From Glutinoglossum americanum (lineage: Eukaryota; Ascomycota; Geoglossomycetes; Geoglossales; Geoglossaceae), in contig JAGHQL010000155.1 in assembly GCA_020080175.1 (NCBI GenBank), positions 1 through 61,407 of the forward strand: a stretch of DNA of 61,407 bases, written 5' to 3'. This document shows positions 1 to 12,412 of the stretch, one piece after another. Positions within the stretch are counted from its first letter, which is position 1. The number at the start of each line of letters is the position of its first letter. A program made the position numbers and the translations under genes. The notes beneath the pieces are model-generated. The model made no database searches. It saw nothing but the letters and a program-made list of their open reading frames with translations, and was not told the origin of the DNA.

Positions 1-1155
1 CACCCCACCCCTTGCCTCCCGTCACATCTCCCGCCAGCCCCCACGAAAAAAATAAATAAAACAAAAAAATAAATAAAACCCCAAACGGTCCCCGCACGAG
101 AAAAAACCCGGAATAACAGCACAACGTTCCGCGGTTCCCCGCCGGCCCAGCCCCCACGCAACAGCGTAGTGGGGGGGAGGGGGATGCGTGGTTTATGTCA
201 GGTAGGGGGTTCCGCCGCCAACGCGCAGCAGGCAGGCAGGTAGTACGTACGTCGTAGTTGCAGCTGTTGGAGGCGAGGGCGGGGACCTTCCGGTACTGGA
301 CGGGGGACGCGCCAACGTTATACCGTGTGTTTGTGCCGTGGTGTTGGGATAGGAGAGAGAGAGAGGTGGTAGGCCGCTGTGTCCTATCCCAGTAGGCGGC
401 AGCGAGGAATGACGGCTGGACCGGCGCGTCCTGTGCCGCTATGGAGGACGGGCGGGCTTGTTGTTCGTGCTGCGTGCCCACCTTGAACCCCGCTCCCTCT
501 GGAAAAAAAAAATAAAAATAAAAAAAGTTATTGCGCTCCGTATTATCTATTCGCATACCCATCTCCGCTACAACATTAAAAAAAAAAAAACGTGTGTATG
601 CGCGTATACGTACATCTATTTTATTTTATTTTTCATTTCTTTTCCCCAGGGGAAGAAGGGTACCTCCGTATCCACTCTACCTCTGGTGAGAAAGAAAGAA
701 AAAAAAAAAAAAAAAAACCTCACACCGCCTCTTCTAAAGAACCCAAAAAAAAAAGGGGGGGGAAGGAGGGTTGGGTTGGAAGAATACGAAGGAGGAAGAT
801 GGAACAGAGGGAAACCCCCGGCCTCGCCGCGATTATGCAAAAAAAAAGACCATGTGCTAATAGAATATCCTTTTTTTGTATTTTTGTACCAGGCATAAAG
901 GGCAACAAAAACACCGCTATGCCAAACCCTGTTGAAACATAATAGAGAGAAGAGAGAGGTGTGTGTGTGTGTGTAGGAGGGGGCACACATTACTATATAA
1001 AACCCATATGCAAGTATCTCTTTTTTTTTTTTCATGTGTATATAAGGCAAGTTTCTTCTGGGCGCCTGATGGAGTAGAGAGTTAGTTGGTATTATTTTGT
1101 GTGATGAAAATTTCTTTTTTTTTCTCATAAGCAAAAAACTTTTGGGTTTTCTTTT
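1..1155. other. Intergenic, no gene seen
   Basis: This stretch holds no frame that I can tie to a protein family. It is crowded with simple sequence: a GA run near 353-366, long A runs near 509-530, 580-590 and 699-717, a GT run near 959-974 and a T run near 1021-1032. The right part probably includes the 3' UTR of the minus-strand gene ending at 1156. Open frames of up to 172 codons cross it, but they are driven by the homopolymers and read as Lys- or Phe-rich strings. Confidence 0.6.
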
Positions 1156-2784
1156 CTACATGATAATCGCTGGGACTGTTGTGTTTCATCATGTCAGCGT
1201 TGCCCGTTGGTCTGGATATACCCTCCACGGCCGCCGTTAAAACAGGGGCGGGCCGGGGAGAGAGTGGGATAAGCTTACCGTCTACATTCGCCTTGATCGT
1301 CTTGTGTGGTAACACAGCACCGCCGTTCACATATACCTCGTCCGCAATCGTTACATCATCCCCCAGCACCGTGACGTTCTCTAACCTCGCCCACCGCCCT
1401 ACCGTGCTATTCCATCCAACAATCGTCGATTTCACCCAGGCGTGGTCCTTCACCTTGCTCCCGGATAGCAGAACGCTGCGCTGCAACCTCACGCCATCGC
1501 CGACAATGACGTTGGGGCCGATAGTTACGTTTGGGCCAATGCGGCAATTCTTGCCAATTTTGGCCGTCGGGTCGATCAAGACGTTGCCGCCGTGGACATA
1601 GGATTCTGAGTGCGGTGTGAGGAGTTTGGAGTTGCGTTTTGCGAGAGAAGAGAGGTAGAGGCACGTTCCTGCAAGGAAGTCCTTAGGTTGTCCAACGTCC
1701 ATCCAGAAACCTTCGAGGTCGAATGAATGCAGTTGGCCGTCAGCGCAGATGGCGGGGAAGGTCTCTTGCTCGATGGAGGTGGGGCGGAGTTCGATACGAT
1801 CGAGGACGCTGGGGTTGAGGATATAAAGACCAGCGTTGATGCGGTTGCCAACGAATTCTACGGGCTTCTCAACGAAGCGGTCTATGCGGCTTGTCTGACC
1901 TGGCTTATGGACTACGACACCATATTTTGAGGGCTCTTCGACCTTGGTGACGACGATGGTGCCTTCGTCTCCGTGTTGTTTGTGGAAAGCTGCCAACTGT
2001 TTGAATGGGTAGTCGCAGATGACGTCTGAGTTAAGTACAAAAAACGGCGTATTGTCCTTCGCGAGGATCTTCTCTGCGAGTTTGAGCGGGCCAGCTGTCC
2101 CTAGTGGCTCAGCTTCGACGGAGAACTCGATCCTGACGTTGTATTGCTCTTCATACTACACGGAAAACAGAACCGTGAGTCCCGGGTTTCCAAGAATATA
2201 AATCTAGGGCTGTTGGTGCTCCTAGCAGAAGTTAGAGTAACACACCTTCTTCAATGCCGCAACCATGATGTCCGGCCGATAGTTGACCGCTAGAACGATG
2301 TCCGTCACCCCGGCAGCGGCCAAACTCTCTACCTGATGCAGAATCATTGGTCGGTTTGCAAACTCCACCAAGGGCTTCGGAAGCGTTAACGTCTACACGA
2401 CAGGTCAGTCTAGAGCCACAACCCCTTCCCCACTCGCCATTGTCCCCTTGCATTGCCACTACCCCCTCGCTGGGGACTTGGAGAGTGTGTATGTGCATTA
2501 GGCCTCTCTTCCATATAGATATGACAGCGAAAAATCCCATATCCCGGCGGGCTGGGAGCCTTGCCGGACTGCACCTCATCATTGTCCGTGGGAAGCTAAA
2601 TCCAGGACGACCGAGTAATAAAAAAAAACTGTACGTACGAGGGGACGCAGGCGGGTTCCGAACCCTCCAACGAGAATGAGAGCTGGAGGTTCGCGGAAAA
2701 GAGGAAACGTCAGCGGAAAGGAAAAAAATATTGGAGGCTCTGGACCACGGGGGAGGACAGCTGTCCGAAAAACATACCTTTCAT
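1156..2784 (-). CDS. mpg1: Mannose-1-phosphate guanylyltransferase (GDP-mannose pyrophosphorylase)
   Basis: The enzyme makes GDP-mannose from GTP and mannose-1-phosphate in the cytosol, supplying protein glycosylation, GPI anchors and wall mannans. Five exons: 2784-2778, 2682-2639, 2392-2246, 2155-1279 and 1175-1156. Joined, they give 364 residues, the usual fungal length. The first exon codes only Met-Lys and one base. The second supplies the nucleotide-binding signature [11 protein letters not shown] (about residues 7-17), continued by TLPKP in exon 3. FVEKP, part of the sugar-phosphate site, is near residue 161. Left-handed beta-helix hexapeptides ([14 protein letters not shown]) follow from about residue 260. 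The last 20-base exon restores the conserved ending VPAIIM, which confirms the final intron. Reading straight through that intron would add a false tail. The next gene on the same strand starts at 5367. Confidence 0.95.
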
Positions 2785-3984
2785 GGTGGTAAATGCTATT
2801 TTCCCTTTCCTTTGCTCGAGCGTAAAACAGGCTTTGCTCAAAATCTATGAAGTAGGAGAAAGTTGGGGTTCGAGTGGAGTAGCGGTCAGTTCAAACTATG
2901 CTGAGATGTGCGTGATCGTGTAGTAGTGAAGCAGTGGTTCGTGTGCCTAAGTACTAGCGGGAATGTAGCCCACGACCTGACAGACAAGCTACGGTTTCGG
3001 TTAAAGATTGCCCGAAAAGCACAGGTGCCTATATCAATTTCTGATGCGCTGTCCTCCGGTGGTTCTTTTTAAAATCTACTACCTTGCTCAACTCTTATGT
3101 CTCCAAGAGAAAAAGAGAAAAATCGTTCGGGTGAGGAATATTAAAGAGACCTGCCGTGGAGATGCCGGGTGGACAGAGTAGCCTATGTCGAAAGGGGTTG
3201 GGTACTTGTTCTCCTGCTGTGGGTCTTGGCGTGGGTGCATCCCTCATCGATTCTCTACTTGACGCTGCTCCGGCTCTTCGTGCAACGGTCAGCTGGCCAG
3301 GCAAACCAACCACTCTCACTGGACTGGGGCACGTTTACGTTCTTCTAGCAGCGGGTGACTTTGTGGTTTTTGCCTCTCTCTCCCGTCCCGGAGCCAATCT
3401 CAAACGCGCTCAAGGATATGGGCTGCTAATGGCTCGGGTCTCTTTTGGCTGGAAACGGCCACATGTTATGTTATTCTGCTGCGGGTACCAGGTCGACTAC
3501 GCAGGACGTGGGGTGCGAGTGGTTGCGCTTTGAGCGAGGAAATGATGATATAGTCAGGTGATGGGAGATAAAGTTGCCTTATCCCTTCCAATTCGCCTGA
3601 AACGAGTATCATACACGTAATAAAAACCGCTTTTTTTTTCTTTATTTTATTTTATTTTGGTTTTCTCATGTCCCCAATAGCTCTTTTTTATACCCACCGA
3701 CTTGCCGTCCGTGGACATTAGACGTTGTCCGTCTTTCGTTGTAGATGGAGCAGCTCCTCTGTCTCGTTGCTGCGGAGAAACGTTGGCATGCAGGTCCAAA
3801 ATCCCGCAGACCGGGTTTGGACCAGGTCTGGTGAAGCGAGGAATGCCCTCTTGGGAATTGGTACACCAATATGCATGGCCGCATCGCGGCGGCTGCACAT
3901 GAAGACTGGAGGGCTGGTTGATCATTTCCATGTACGGTGACGAAAGAGGTCCATCGCGGCATTTTCAATCATGACGTTTTAATT
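2785..3984. other. Intergenic, promoter of mpg1 and 3' side of the thiolation gene
   Basis: No supported gene. A 125-codon plus-strand frame at 3156-3533 and shorter minus-strand frames at 3647-3968 lack recognisable motifs, introns or a conserved-looking composition, so I left them out. A T-rich run with TTTTA repeats lies at 3631-3660. Confidence 0.55.
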
Positions 3985-5367
3985 TCAGCCACCAGCTAAT
4001 ACCACGTTCTCCATGCGTCTTCTCAGACTTGAGCTGTCCTCTTCTTCATCCTCCAAACCCACTTCGATCTCCGTCTTGGGCCTGCTCTTGTTTAAGCTCT
4101 CTAGCAGCATGCAGGCTTTGCATGTCTCCTGGCTCGAGAGATAGCCGCAACGAACACATTGGCCCATGTTCTGCCGTGGGAGTTTGCGGGTTTTGCGAGC
4201 ATCTTGTTGCTGATGCCGGCGGGTCGTATTCTTCTCCTTCGCTGAGATGCCGTTGCTTGTCGTGATCGTCGATGTAATCTCAACTTCTCTCTCCCTAGCT
4301 GATTCATTTTCAACTAATTGCCCCTCCATATCCGCCATTTCACCTCCACTCGACCGGCCCCCGCCACTGCCACAGCCGCCAGAACCTTCCTCTTCACCAC
4401 CTGCTGGGGTGGCTTCATTTCTCCCAGCACAGTGTTGAACATCGCTAACCCCCTCGGGCACCAGCTTTGCCATGTCTTCCCCGCTCCTTACAACGTCCAG
4501 GATTGCACTCGGCCGTACCCTTTCCAGGTTTTTGATCAAAGCCCGGGCACTTCCGCGAAATGCTTCAGGGGAGTAAATACACTCTGTTGAGAAGTAATCC
4601 AGCTTTTTGTGGTGGGCGTAGAGCACAATCTCCTTCTCGTAGGCATATTTTAAAGGCTTCGATCGTTTGATCGGAGAGGAGACGGAGGAGGTTACGATAT
4701 GGGTTGTTCGGGAAAGTCGAGGGAGGTCGCCGCGGAGTACTGTCGAACGCGGTCAGTGAGTACGGATGCTTGAAGTGCTGCTAGATAATTTCTCTTAACA
4801 AACCGGGCAATTAGAGCAGTTATACCTACAATTCATTAAGACCGTCTCCGCAATATCATCAGCGTTATGCCCAGTCACTACATGGTTAATCCCTAGTCTC
4901 GTTGCTCCTCTATCCAAAGCCTGCCGTCGAAAAACCCCGCAGTACGTGCAATTCCCCTTCTTACCCACCTGCTCGACCACTTGATCCATGGTCCAGCCAT
5001 ACAGCTCGTCATAGCCCACAATACACAACTCCATCCCATACTGTACCGCATTTCTCTTCACCGTCTCGAGTGAGTCATCTCGGTAGCCCTTGATGCCCTC
5101 ATCGATCGACAACAGCACAAAGTCGACGCCATAGTTGTGCCGCTCGTTAAGCGTCTTAAGGACAGATGCGAGAACGGTCGAGTCTTTGCCTCCGGATGCG
5201 CCGATGGCCACCCGTTCTCCACGCTCGAAGAGAGCGTTGGTCGTGATGGTGTGGTGGATTTCTTCTTCGAAGATCGAGAGAAAGCAGGACTTGCAGAGCT
5301 TTTGGTGGTTCTTTGGGCGCACGATGAGTGCTCGTGAGCTACAGAGGGCACAGGGGCTTGGAGGCAT
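3985..5367 (-). CDS. ncs6: Cytoplasmic tRNA 2-thiolation protein 1 (Ncs6/Ctu1)
   Basis: Ncs6 with Ncs2 adenylates and thiolates U34 of tRNA-Lys, -Glu and -Gln, receiving sulfur from the ubiquitin-like protein Urm1. Two exons, 5367-4830 and 4739-3985, give 430 residues. An N-terminal zinc-type knuckle (C6xxC9 and C25xxC28) precedes the PP-loop ATP site SGGKDS at 58-63. The conserved CTYC pair is at 140-143, and the [14 protein letters not shown] motif ends exon 1. Exon 2 continues LRGDLPRL and [12 protein letters not shown], then a C-terminal zinc motif [16 protein letters not shown]. The donor is taken as GTAGGT at 4829 because only that phase restores the MN-L-LRGD alignment. A Gly/Ser/Glu-rich insert of about 100 residues separates the core from the last zinc motif and makes the protein longer than yeast Ncs6. 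Family assignment is firm; the exact donor is less so. Confidence 0.93.
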
Positions 5368-6181
5368 TTATGTTGACGGCGAGTTATCTAGTTGAGAATT
5401 ATTTTTTTGTCGCCAAGTCAACCTGGTGATATAAAAAGCACACACACCGATTACTGGTAATAAGACCTCGGAATTATAAAGCTATTAAATTAGGTTACGA
5501 TTAAACTGTGCGAATTAGTTGGGCATGAAGTAGTAGCAGCAGCAGCAGTAGCAGCAGCATGTCAAGCAAAGCCTGCTTCCACCTTTCACTTGTTACCGTC
5601 GACGAACTTACGAGTTTACAAGTCACGGAGAAACTTGTCCTGCAAGTCTGAATAGACCCTTTAGCTTCGGAACGATTTACTGATAAGGCACTTGTTTTGA
5701 TTGTAATGCATAAACTTGAACCAAGACACGATTCAATCGCGCTCACTGGCTCCTACTGCTAATGTGAAATCCCCCTTTGAAGAAACCCCGGAAAGATCCT
5801 CACCTAATCGTATAAGACGCCCTATGGCAACTTCAAGTGGTCTGAATGGGAATGTGCTATGAGGGCTCGAGGTAGAAGCAAGAGGGGAATACAAGAAAAA
5901 CAACGCAGCAGAAAAATCCATAAGCTTTTACGAAACAAGCTTCAATGGGAGAAAGAAGGAAAGAAAATGGTAAATGTGCGACGTAAACGCTCAACCACTT
6001 CAATATGAAGCCGTATATTGCAAGTCTAATGAGAATGAGAATGATATCCATATCCTGAACAACGCCAATCCTTCTGTTGCTAGTATGACCCACAATAGAT
6101 CCCACATCCTCAAACTATGGGGGGGGGGGGGAAGAAACGCCAATGCATCTATTACCTCGCACTCATACACTACCGTCGCCA
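5368..6181. other. Intergenic between two minus-strand genes
   Basis: Nothing coding is supported. It carries an AGC-type trinucleotide run at 5531-5559 and a 12-base G run near 6120. It should include the ncs6 promoter (left) and the 3' UTR of the membrane-protein gene (right). Confidence 0.55.
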
Positions 6182-7723
6182 TCAGTAAGCACTACCAAAC
6201 AACTCTTTATCGCTCTTCGTCATCTCCTTAACTATCCTCGCCTGTTCCTTTTCTCTCACCTTCCTCTCCGCCTTCGTCACTAGTCGCGGTGACACTGGTG
6301 TGATCGGGGTGAATGGCATGTACGGAGAATAAGGCGTCATCGGTGTCATCGGCACGCCTGTCCTCGGAGTCTTTGGAGCCCTCGCCCTGGCTCTCTCCAA
6401 CACGGTGATCTTTGTGCGGTCCGAAGAAACATGTTCCCGCAAAGGTAGCGAAGGATAAGATTGGGATTCCTCGTCGATGCGATTTTGCCCGGCGGGATCC
6501 TCGTGATTGTGTGGGGTAAGGGGCTCCTCATCGCTTTGGCGTCCCGCGGACATGGGTGAATTGATGCTCCCAGTGCGACCTGACAAGTTGGAACGGGTAG
6601 AAGCTGGACCACCCATAAATTGAGAGTAGGAGGGGATATGGATGGGATTGCTGATGGGTAGCCCACGGACGCCACGGCGTTTCGAGCCGCTCGAATTGAC
6701 AGAACCCGCGCGGCTGTGCTTGCTGGTGATGCTGGGCGAGCGAGGCGTGGGGGCTCCTCGAGGACTTGCGAGAGGACTGGAGACTCTCGGAAGATTGGGG
6801 GATGGAGGACCAGGGGACGGAAGGCCCGGGGATGAAAGACCCGGAGACGAAAGACCCGGGGACGGGAAACCTGGAGACGAGAGGCCTGCAGAGGTGAGAC
6901 CTGGAGACATGAGGCCTGGGGACATAGGAGATGCGAGACCTGGGGACATAGGAGACGCGAGACCTGGGGACATAGGAGACGCGAGACCTGGGGACATAGG
7001 AGATGCGAGACCTGGAGATGCGAGACCTGGAGACGCGAGACCTGGAGACGCGAGACCTGGAGACGTGGGACTCGGGGATGGGAGGCCGGGAGATGGGATG
7101 GGGCTCTTGCGGTCATGCTCGTTGAGGGAGGTTTTGCTTCTGGTCTCATCGTGGGCCATGACAGCGGCATAGAGGCGTTCCATATCTTCAGCGCGCCGCT
7201 TCTTATCCTCCTCGATAACCTGACTATCGAATGTCCCCTCTGAGCCCGAGCCAGGGCTCACCGGCGAATGATTTTCCTTCATCGGCGATGTAGGGTTCGA
7301 CCATGGCTTCCGGAAATCCCAAGGTTTAGATTCCTTAACTGGCGATGTGACTCCGCTCGAGTGCCACGGTTTTTTGAAATCCCAAAATTTGTTCTCCTTC
7401 GGGGATTTTGGCAAGTTCGAAACCATTTCGAGGTCTCCGAATGTGAGAATTGCAGCTCTGTGTCTCGATGGGCGACCGACAAGTAACCACAGGAGGCCGA
7501 GAACGGCAAGTGTGAGGAAGTATGCGCCGACGATACCACCGATCTCTGCGGGGAGGTACTTCTTGTTGCGCAGAGCGTTGCGGGAGAGAGGTGGACCTTT
7601 TTCTGGCGGCGGAGCTGGGTCGAAATCGATGCCGAGAGGATTACTGGCGTGGACAAGGCACCCAAAGAGTACTAAAAGAGCTGCTGTACAGACGGCTCTC
7701 TTCATGGATGACAATGCTCGCAT
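6182..7723 (-). CDS. Conserved fungal single-pass membrane protein with Pro/Ser repeat tail
   Basis: Single exon, 513 residues from ATG at 7723. The N terminus has a signal-peptide pattern (basic start, then hydrophobic AALLVLFGCLVHA). After a short Pro-rich lumenal or extracellular piece (about 30-50) there is one strong membrane segment, VGAYFLTLAVLGLLWLLVG (about 65-83), then a long cytosolic tail. The tail carries short repeated KPW motifs (FKKPWHS, FRKPWSN), a Ser-Pro-Gly-Leu repeat block (about 220-310), and a C-terminal region rich in TP motifs (RTGVPMTPMTPYSPYMPFTP) ending in a charged stretch and SDKELFGSAY. I recognise this tail as a conserved feature of an uncharacterised fungal membrane-protein family (from memory). 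No function is assigned. Many SP/TP sites suggest proline-directed phosphorylation, which is inference. An alternative start is the Met at 7705. Confidence 0.8.
   Translation of the reverse strand: MRALSSMKRAVCTAALLVLFGCLVHASNPLGIDFDPAPPPEKGPPLSRNALRNKKYLPAEIGGIVGAYFLTLAVLGLLWLLVGRPSRHRAAILTFGDLEMVSNLPKSPKENKFWDFKKPWHSSGVTSPVKESKPWDFRKPWSNPTSPMKENHSPVSPGSGSEGTFDSQVIEEDKKRRAEDMERLYAAVMAHDETRSKTSLNEHDRKSPIPSPGLPSPSPTSPGLASPGLASPGLASPGLASPMSPGLASPMSPGLASPMSPGLASPMSPGLMSPGLTSAGLSSPGFPSPGLSSPGLSSPGLPSPGPPSPNLPRVSSPLASPRGAPTPRSPSITSKHSRAGSVNSSGSKRRGVRGLPISNPIHIPSYSQFMGGPASTRSNLSGRTGSINSPMSAGRQSDEEPLTPHNHEDPAGQNRIDEESQSYPSLPLREHVSSDRTKITVLERARARAPKTPRTGVPMTPMTPYSPYMPFTPITPVSPRLVTKAERKVREKEQARIVKEMTKSDKELFGSAY
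6815..7065 (-). repeat. Coding minisatellite (SPGLA / SPMSPGLA units)
   Basis: Inside the membrane-protein gene, read on the minus strand, 15-base units coding SPGLA alternate with 24-base units coding SPMSPGLA. Four of the 24-base units and at least four of the 15-base units are nearly identical at DNA level. Flanking units (SPGLS, SPGLP, SPGP) are more diverged. All keep frame. Confidence 0.85.
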
Positions 7724-8493
7724 GCTGGGACACAAGACTTATCAATCCCTCGAGGTTGCTGCGACGTAACAGCAGAGAAGACAAGGAGAGATGCAGCGAC
7801 TGCTGAAGCATATCTGAGGAGGAGCAGGCGGCTATACATAGTCCTTTTCGCAGTGTGACGGGACATGGTTGGAGGGCGAGTACCAAAACCCCTCCCCGGA
7901 AAGCGAATCGTTGGCTTGCCCGCCTGCACGGAGGATCCCAAGCACTTGCAGGAGCCCGCAGAATGGCAACAAAATCGACATGGGGGCTGGCCACAGTGAT
8001 TGGCGAGGTAGGAGAGCGGGTTGCATCCAGGCACTTGAATGCAATAAAAGCATCGGCTGGAACACGAGAAGGGGAGTTGGTGGGTCGGTCGCACGTTCCT
8101 CTTCCGCTTTTCTCTAAGCGCCCACCTCGTTACCCAATCATCGCCCATGCGGCACAGGAGGCACAGAGGGGAGATGTGATGAACTTGCACAAGCTTGCAT
8201 GTGCTGTGATCCTTCACTTGCATTGATTTGTGAATGTGGGGCCACTTCCAGCCTTTCCTAAATATTGTCCTGTGATCGGTTCGATGAAATTTGTTCAGGC
8301 TCGGATTTGAGCAAGAGTATTGATCGGGACTAGGATACAAACTATTCCACCCCCCGCACGTCAAAACGTTACGCGCCAGACCACCCCACCCGCACATAAC
8401 GCCCATCACACCCATCCATCACCCATCGCGCCAGAACGGAATGCAGGTGCAAATGCTTATTGAACCGCAGAAGTTTATCACAACACATCAACG
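7724..8493. other. Intergenic, promoter of the membrane-protein gene
   Basis: No supported gene. A 237-codon minus-strand frame (7702-8415) spans it, but the frame is Cys-rich, runs through the signal-peptide start of the membrane-protein gene and has no recognisable motif. Confidence 0.55.
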
Positions 8494-10821
8494 TCATCGT
8501 CGAGTGCCCTTCCCCTTTCGGCCCTTCTTCAATGATGGGGCATCGCCCACTGTGATTGTGCCCTCCTGAATATCCTCGCCCTGGTCCTTTAGTTTCTCCT
8601 GCGATGAGATGAAGAACGTCAGGTCTCGATTCTGTTCCTGCAGATCCGCCGTCATTAGCTTCAGACCCTGCAACTCCTTGCTCATAAAGTCAATTCTTTC
8701 CATGAGGCTGCCATTCATCGCTTTCTCTTCCTTCCACTCCTTTTCCATCTTCCGAGCCATGTCACCTAGTTTCTCTGCCTTTCTCTCCGCCCTTTCCTTG
8801 TCGCGCTCAAGTGATGGCATAACATCCTTTATTAATTCTCCATACTTCCCCTGAAGTTCTTCTAATTGTTGCATGGTACGAGACGCAGCCCCCGCGGCTT
8901 GGTCAGCGTCGTGCGCAGCCTTGGAGGCTTTATCCGCTGCTTGTGCGAATTTCTCCTCATAATATAGACGCTGCGAGTCCAACTGTGATGTCAACAAGTA
9001 GGTATATTCCATACCGATGTTGTCGAGCTTTTCCCGAGGCACGTAATCGCCGCCTAGTCCTGTGTAATCGGAATTTGCACCCCCGCGAGAGTTTGCAAAA
9101 GCGGAAGGCAGTTCCACCAACTTCCCATCAGACTTGTTCTGTATTAGCCGGTGGACATAGCCATCACCTGCGTAGTCCCACACCCGCTGGGTATCGACAT
9201 CCATGGCGTAACAATGTGATGTTTCTTGGTAGTGGGAGAATGCGTGTGCTTCATCATATCGGCCGCAGCCTACATTGCCACATATCAGACTTGTCGCAAG
9301 TTAGTTACTATTTCCGCGAAGTGTGGGATCCTGTAGATATTGGATAAGGTAGCGGCGGTAGAGTGGAGAAAAGATGCTGACCTACCATATCCACAAGTTC
9401 GCTTCCGACCCGCATACGCTACAGGTGTTCTCGGTATTCCCTACAGCTGATCCAAGTCCGCCCTTGGCAACGCTTAATCCATCGCCCTGAGTGTAACGGC
9501 AAACTGGGCAGCCGCTTCCCTTCCATTTCTGGAGACATGCGCAATGAAAAACGTGTTGACATAGTATAGTTAGTAGGCCGGTCGTTTCATCCATTCGCTC
9601 TAAGCATACTGGGCAGGTTGGCAACTCGATCAACGCTGGTGTAGGTGGAGCCAAAGGTTTCGTGGATAAGGAAGATGATGCAACCGAGGAAGCTGTTGTG
9701 GGTGTTGTACCTGTGGGCGAAACTGCTACAATGTTGGGTGTGGGTTTGGGTGTGAATGGATCATGTGTCATGTCTGGAAAGCTCGATGGGTCTGCAGTGG
9801 AAAGTGAAGGTTGAAACCGAATCGACTTTACAAAAACGACATGGCAATTCTCAGGCTAATAGTTCGGATCAGCCATAATATCAAGTATACCAGCGCATCT
9901 AAGCTCCCTTACCTCCATGCTGTTGAAAACCTTGCCATTCCATTCCCTCCTCCACTCTCTAGCCATTGTTGGATCTCGAAACTTCATGAGCACCATATAT
10001 CTATTGATGCGGCCTGTCCGAATCATCCTGAAATGGCTGACTTGGTCTCTAGTCTTTTCACCTACAAACCCAAGAAAATCTGAAGGCGTCAGATAAGAAG
10101 GGACAGCGAGGATGCACAAAGTAGTGCAATCATCAGATAGCGTGCTCTTCTCGTTATCAGTCGCCAGAGCACCTTCTCCCGATTCTGATGATCCCTCACT
10201 TGAAGGATTCCCCTCCGTTGTATCATACAGGCCAAGCGTCTCCTCCGCATCCCGGTAGAGATGAACTATGCCCCATCCAAGCTCAGTATTGCGAGGATCT
10301 GAAGGTACGAACCTGCCCATTGTAGCGAGACCTCCAGATCCAACGCCTATACCATTGTCACCATAGCTGATAGACTTGCCTCTCGTCCTATCGCCTGCTG
10401 GTATTTGTGATGAGGCCATGTTGATACTCTCGATAGAAACGCGAGAAAAGCGCCAGTCTTTTGGGGGATGGTCGGTATGCTTAGGTTGGTAACGAGGTTT
10501 GTCTTGGAAGACTGAGACAAACCCATGAGATTGACCCGTAGGCTTTTCAACTGTGGTAAGGCCTTGTGCGGCCTGGTTGAGTCTCGCTTGGGCCTCGCCC
10601 TTCAAGGTATACGAGCCGCCTTCAAACGCCGTGCTCTTGAATCTTCCGTGTTGTTTCCTGCCTGAGCTCTGTGGCCACCAACCGGGACTTGTGTGAGACG
10701 GAAATGACGCTTGAAATATATCTGTGCCCGGAGGCGGCAAAAATATATCCCTTTCGGCTTTGCTCCCCCGGTGTGGATATGGGTAAAGCTCGAATGCTAG
10801 GTGAAAAAAATACGATGGCAT
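8494..10821 (-). CDS. etp1: BRAP2/Etp1-type RING and ZnF-UBP protein
   Basis: Homologue of human BRAP2 and yeast Etp1, cytosolic ubiquitin-ligase-like adaptors. Exons 10821-9913, 9855-9386 and 9289-8494 give 724 residues. Order of domains: a BRAP2 RRM-like domain (about 230-315, LCILAVPSYLTPSDFLGFVG, split by intron 1 at FNSME|PENCHVVFVKSI); a RING finger at about 384-426 (CPVCLERMDE...LCQHVFHCACLQKW...CPVC); a ZnF-UBP domain at about 448-505 (CSVCGSEANLWIC|LICGNVGCGRYDEAHAF...HCYAMD), which binds free ubiquitin C termini in this family; then a long coiled coil (about 565-690) and a basic end KKGRKGKGTRR. Intron 2 uses an AAG acceptor (ACAAG at 9290). The N-terminal MPSYFFHLAFELYP matches the start I expect for fungal members. 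Confidence 0.95.
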
Positions 10822-11136
10822 GGGGAAAAACCCTTCTCTCGCCTCATGAAGTCATCGGTTGTGGCTGCATAGAAATTTATAGGAGCTTTAGAAATAATCC
10901 ACGGGTTTCTTTGAGGCGTAAAAGTCACGTGTTTACACAAATGGTTCAATAATTAATCAACTCTGTAGAGTGTTGATTCGAGAACTATTGAGATTTACAT
11001 GATTGCCTGTAAGGCCGAGGCGATTGCAAACCATTTCGCCGGCACCCCGAGTACGATGCAATGATCAGATCCCCCAGAGCGCTTATGAACAGCAAATTGA
11101 AACTTTAGCAGCAGAAAGAAAAGCTATGGCAATCAT
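10822..11136. other. Intergenic, 3' side of polyubiquitin and promoter of etp1
   Basis: A 315-base gap with no coding signal. The etp1 promoter must lie here or within the polyubiquitin 3' UTR. Confidence 0.6.

Positions 11137-12412
<1,276 letters not shown>

Noticed and set aside
616-1134. 172-codon minus-strand frame
   Set aside because: It is built from T- and A-runs and gives Phe/Lys strings. It also overlaps the 3' flank of mpg1.
1082-1278. Extended C terminus of mpg1
   Set aside because: Splicing at 1278/1176 gives the conserved ending VPAIIM. The extension is intron read-through.
3156-3533. 125-codon plus-strand frame
   Set aside because: No motif and no intron signals. Composition is like the surrounding non-coding DNA.
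6642-7172. 176-codon plus-strand frame with GDARPGD repeats
   Set aside because: It is the antisense reading of the SPGLA minisatellite.
7702-8415. 237-codon minus-strand open frame
   Set aside because: It overlaps the start of the membrane-protein gene in another frame, is Cys-rich without pattern and has no recognisable domain.
9856-9912. Reading etp1 exon 1 straight on to the stop at 9856
   Set aside because: GTAAGG after FNSME and the acceptor before PENCHVVFVKSI restore the conserved BRAP2 sequence, so these 57 bases are an intron.
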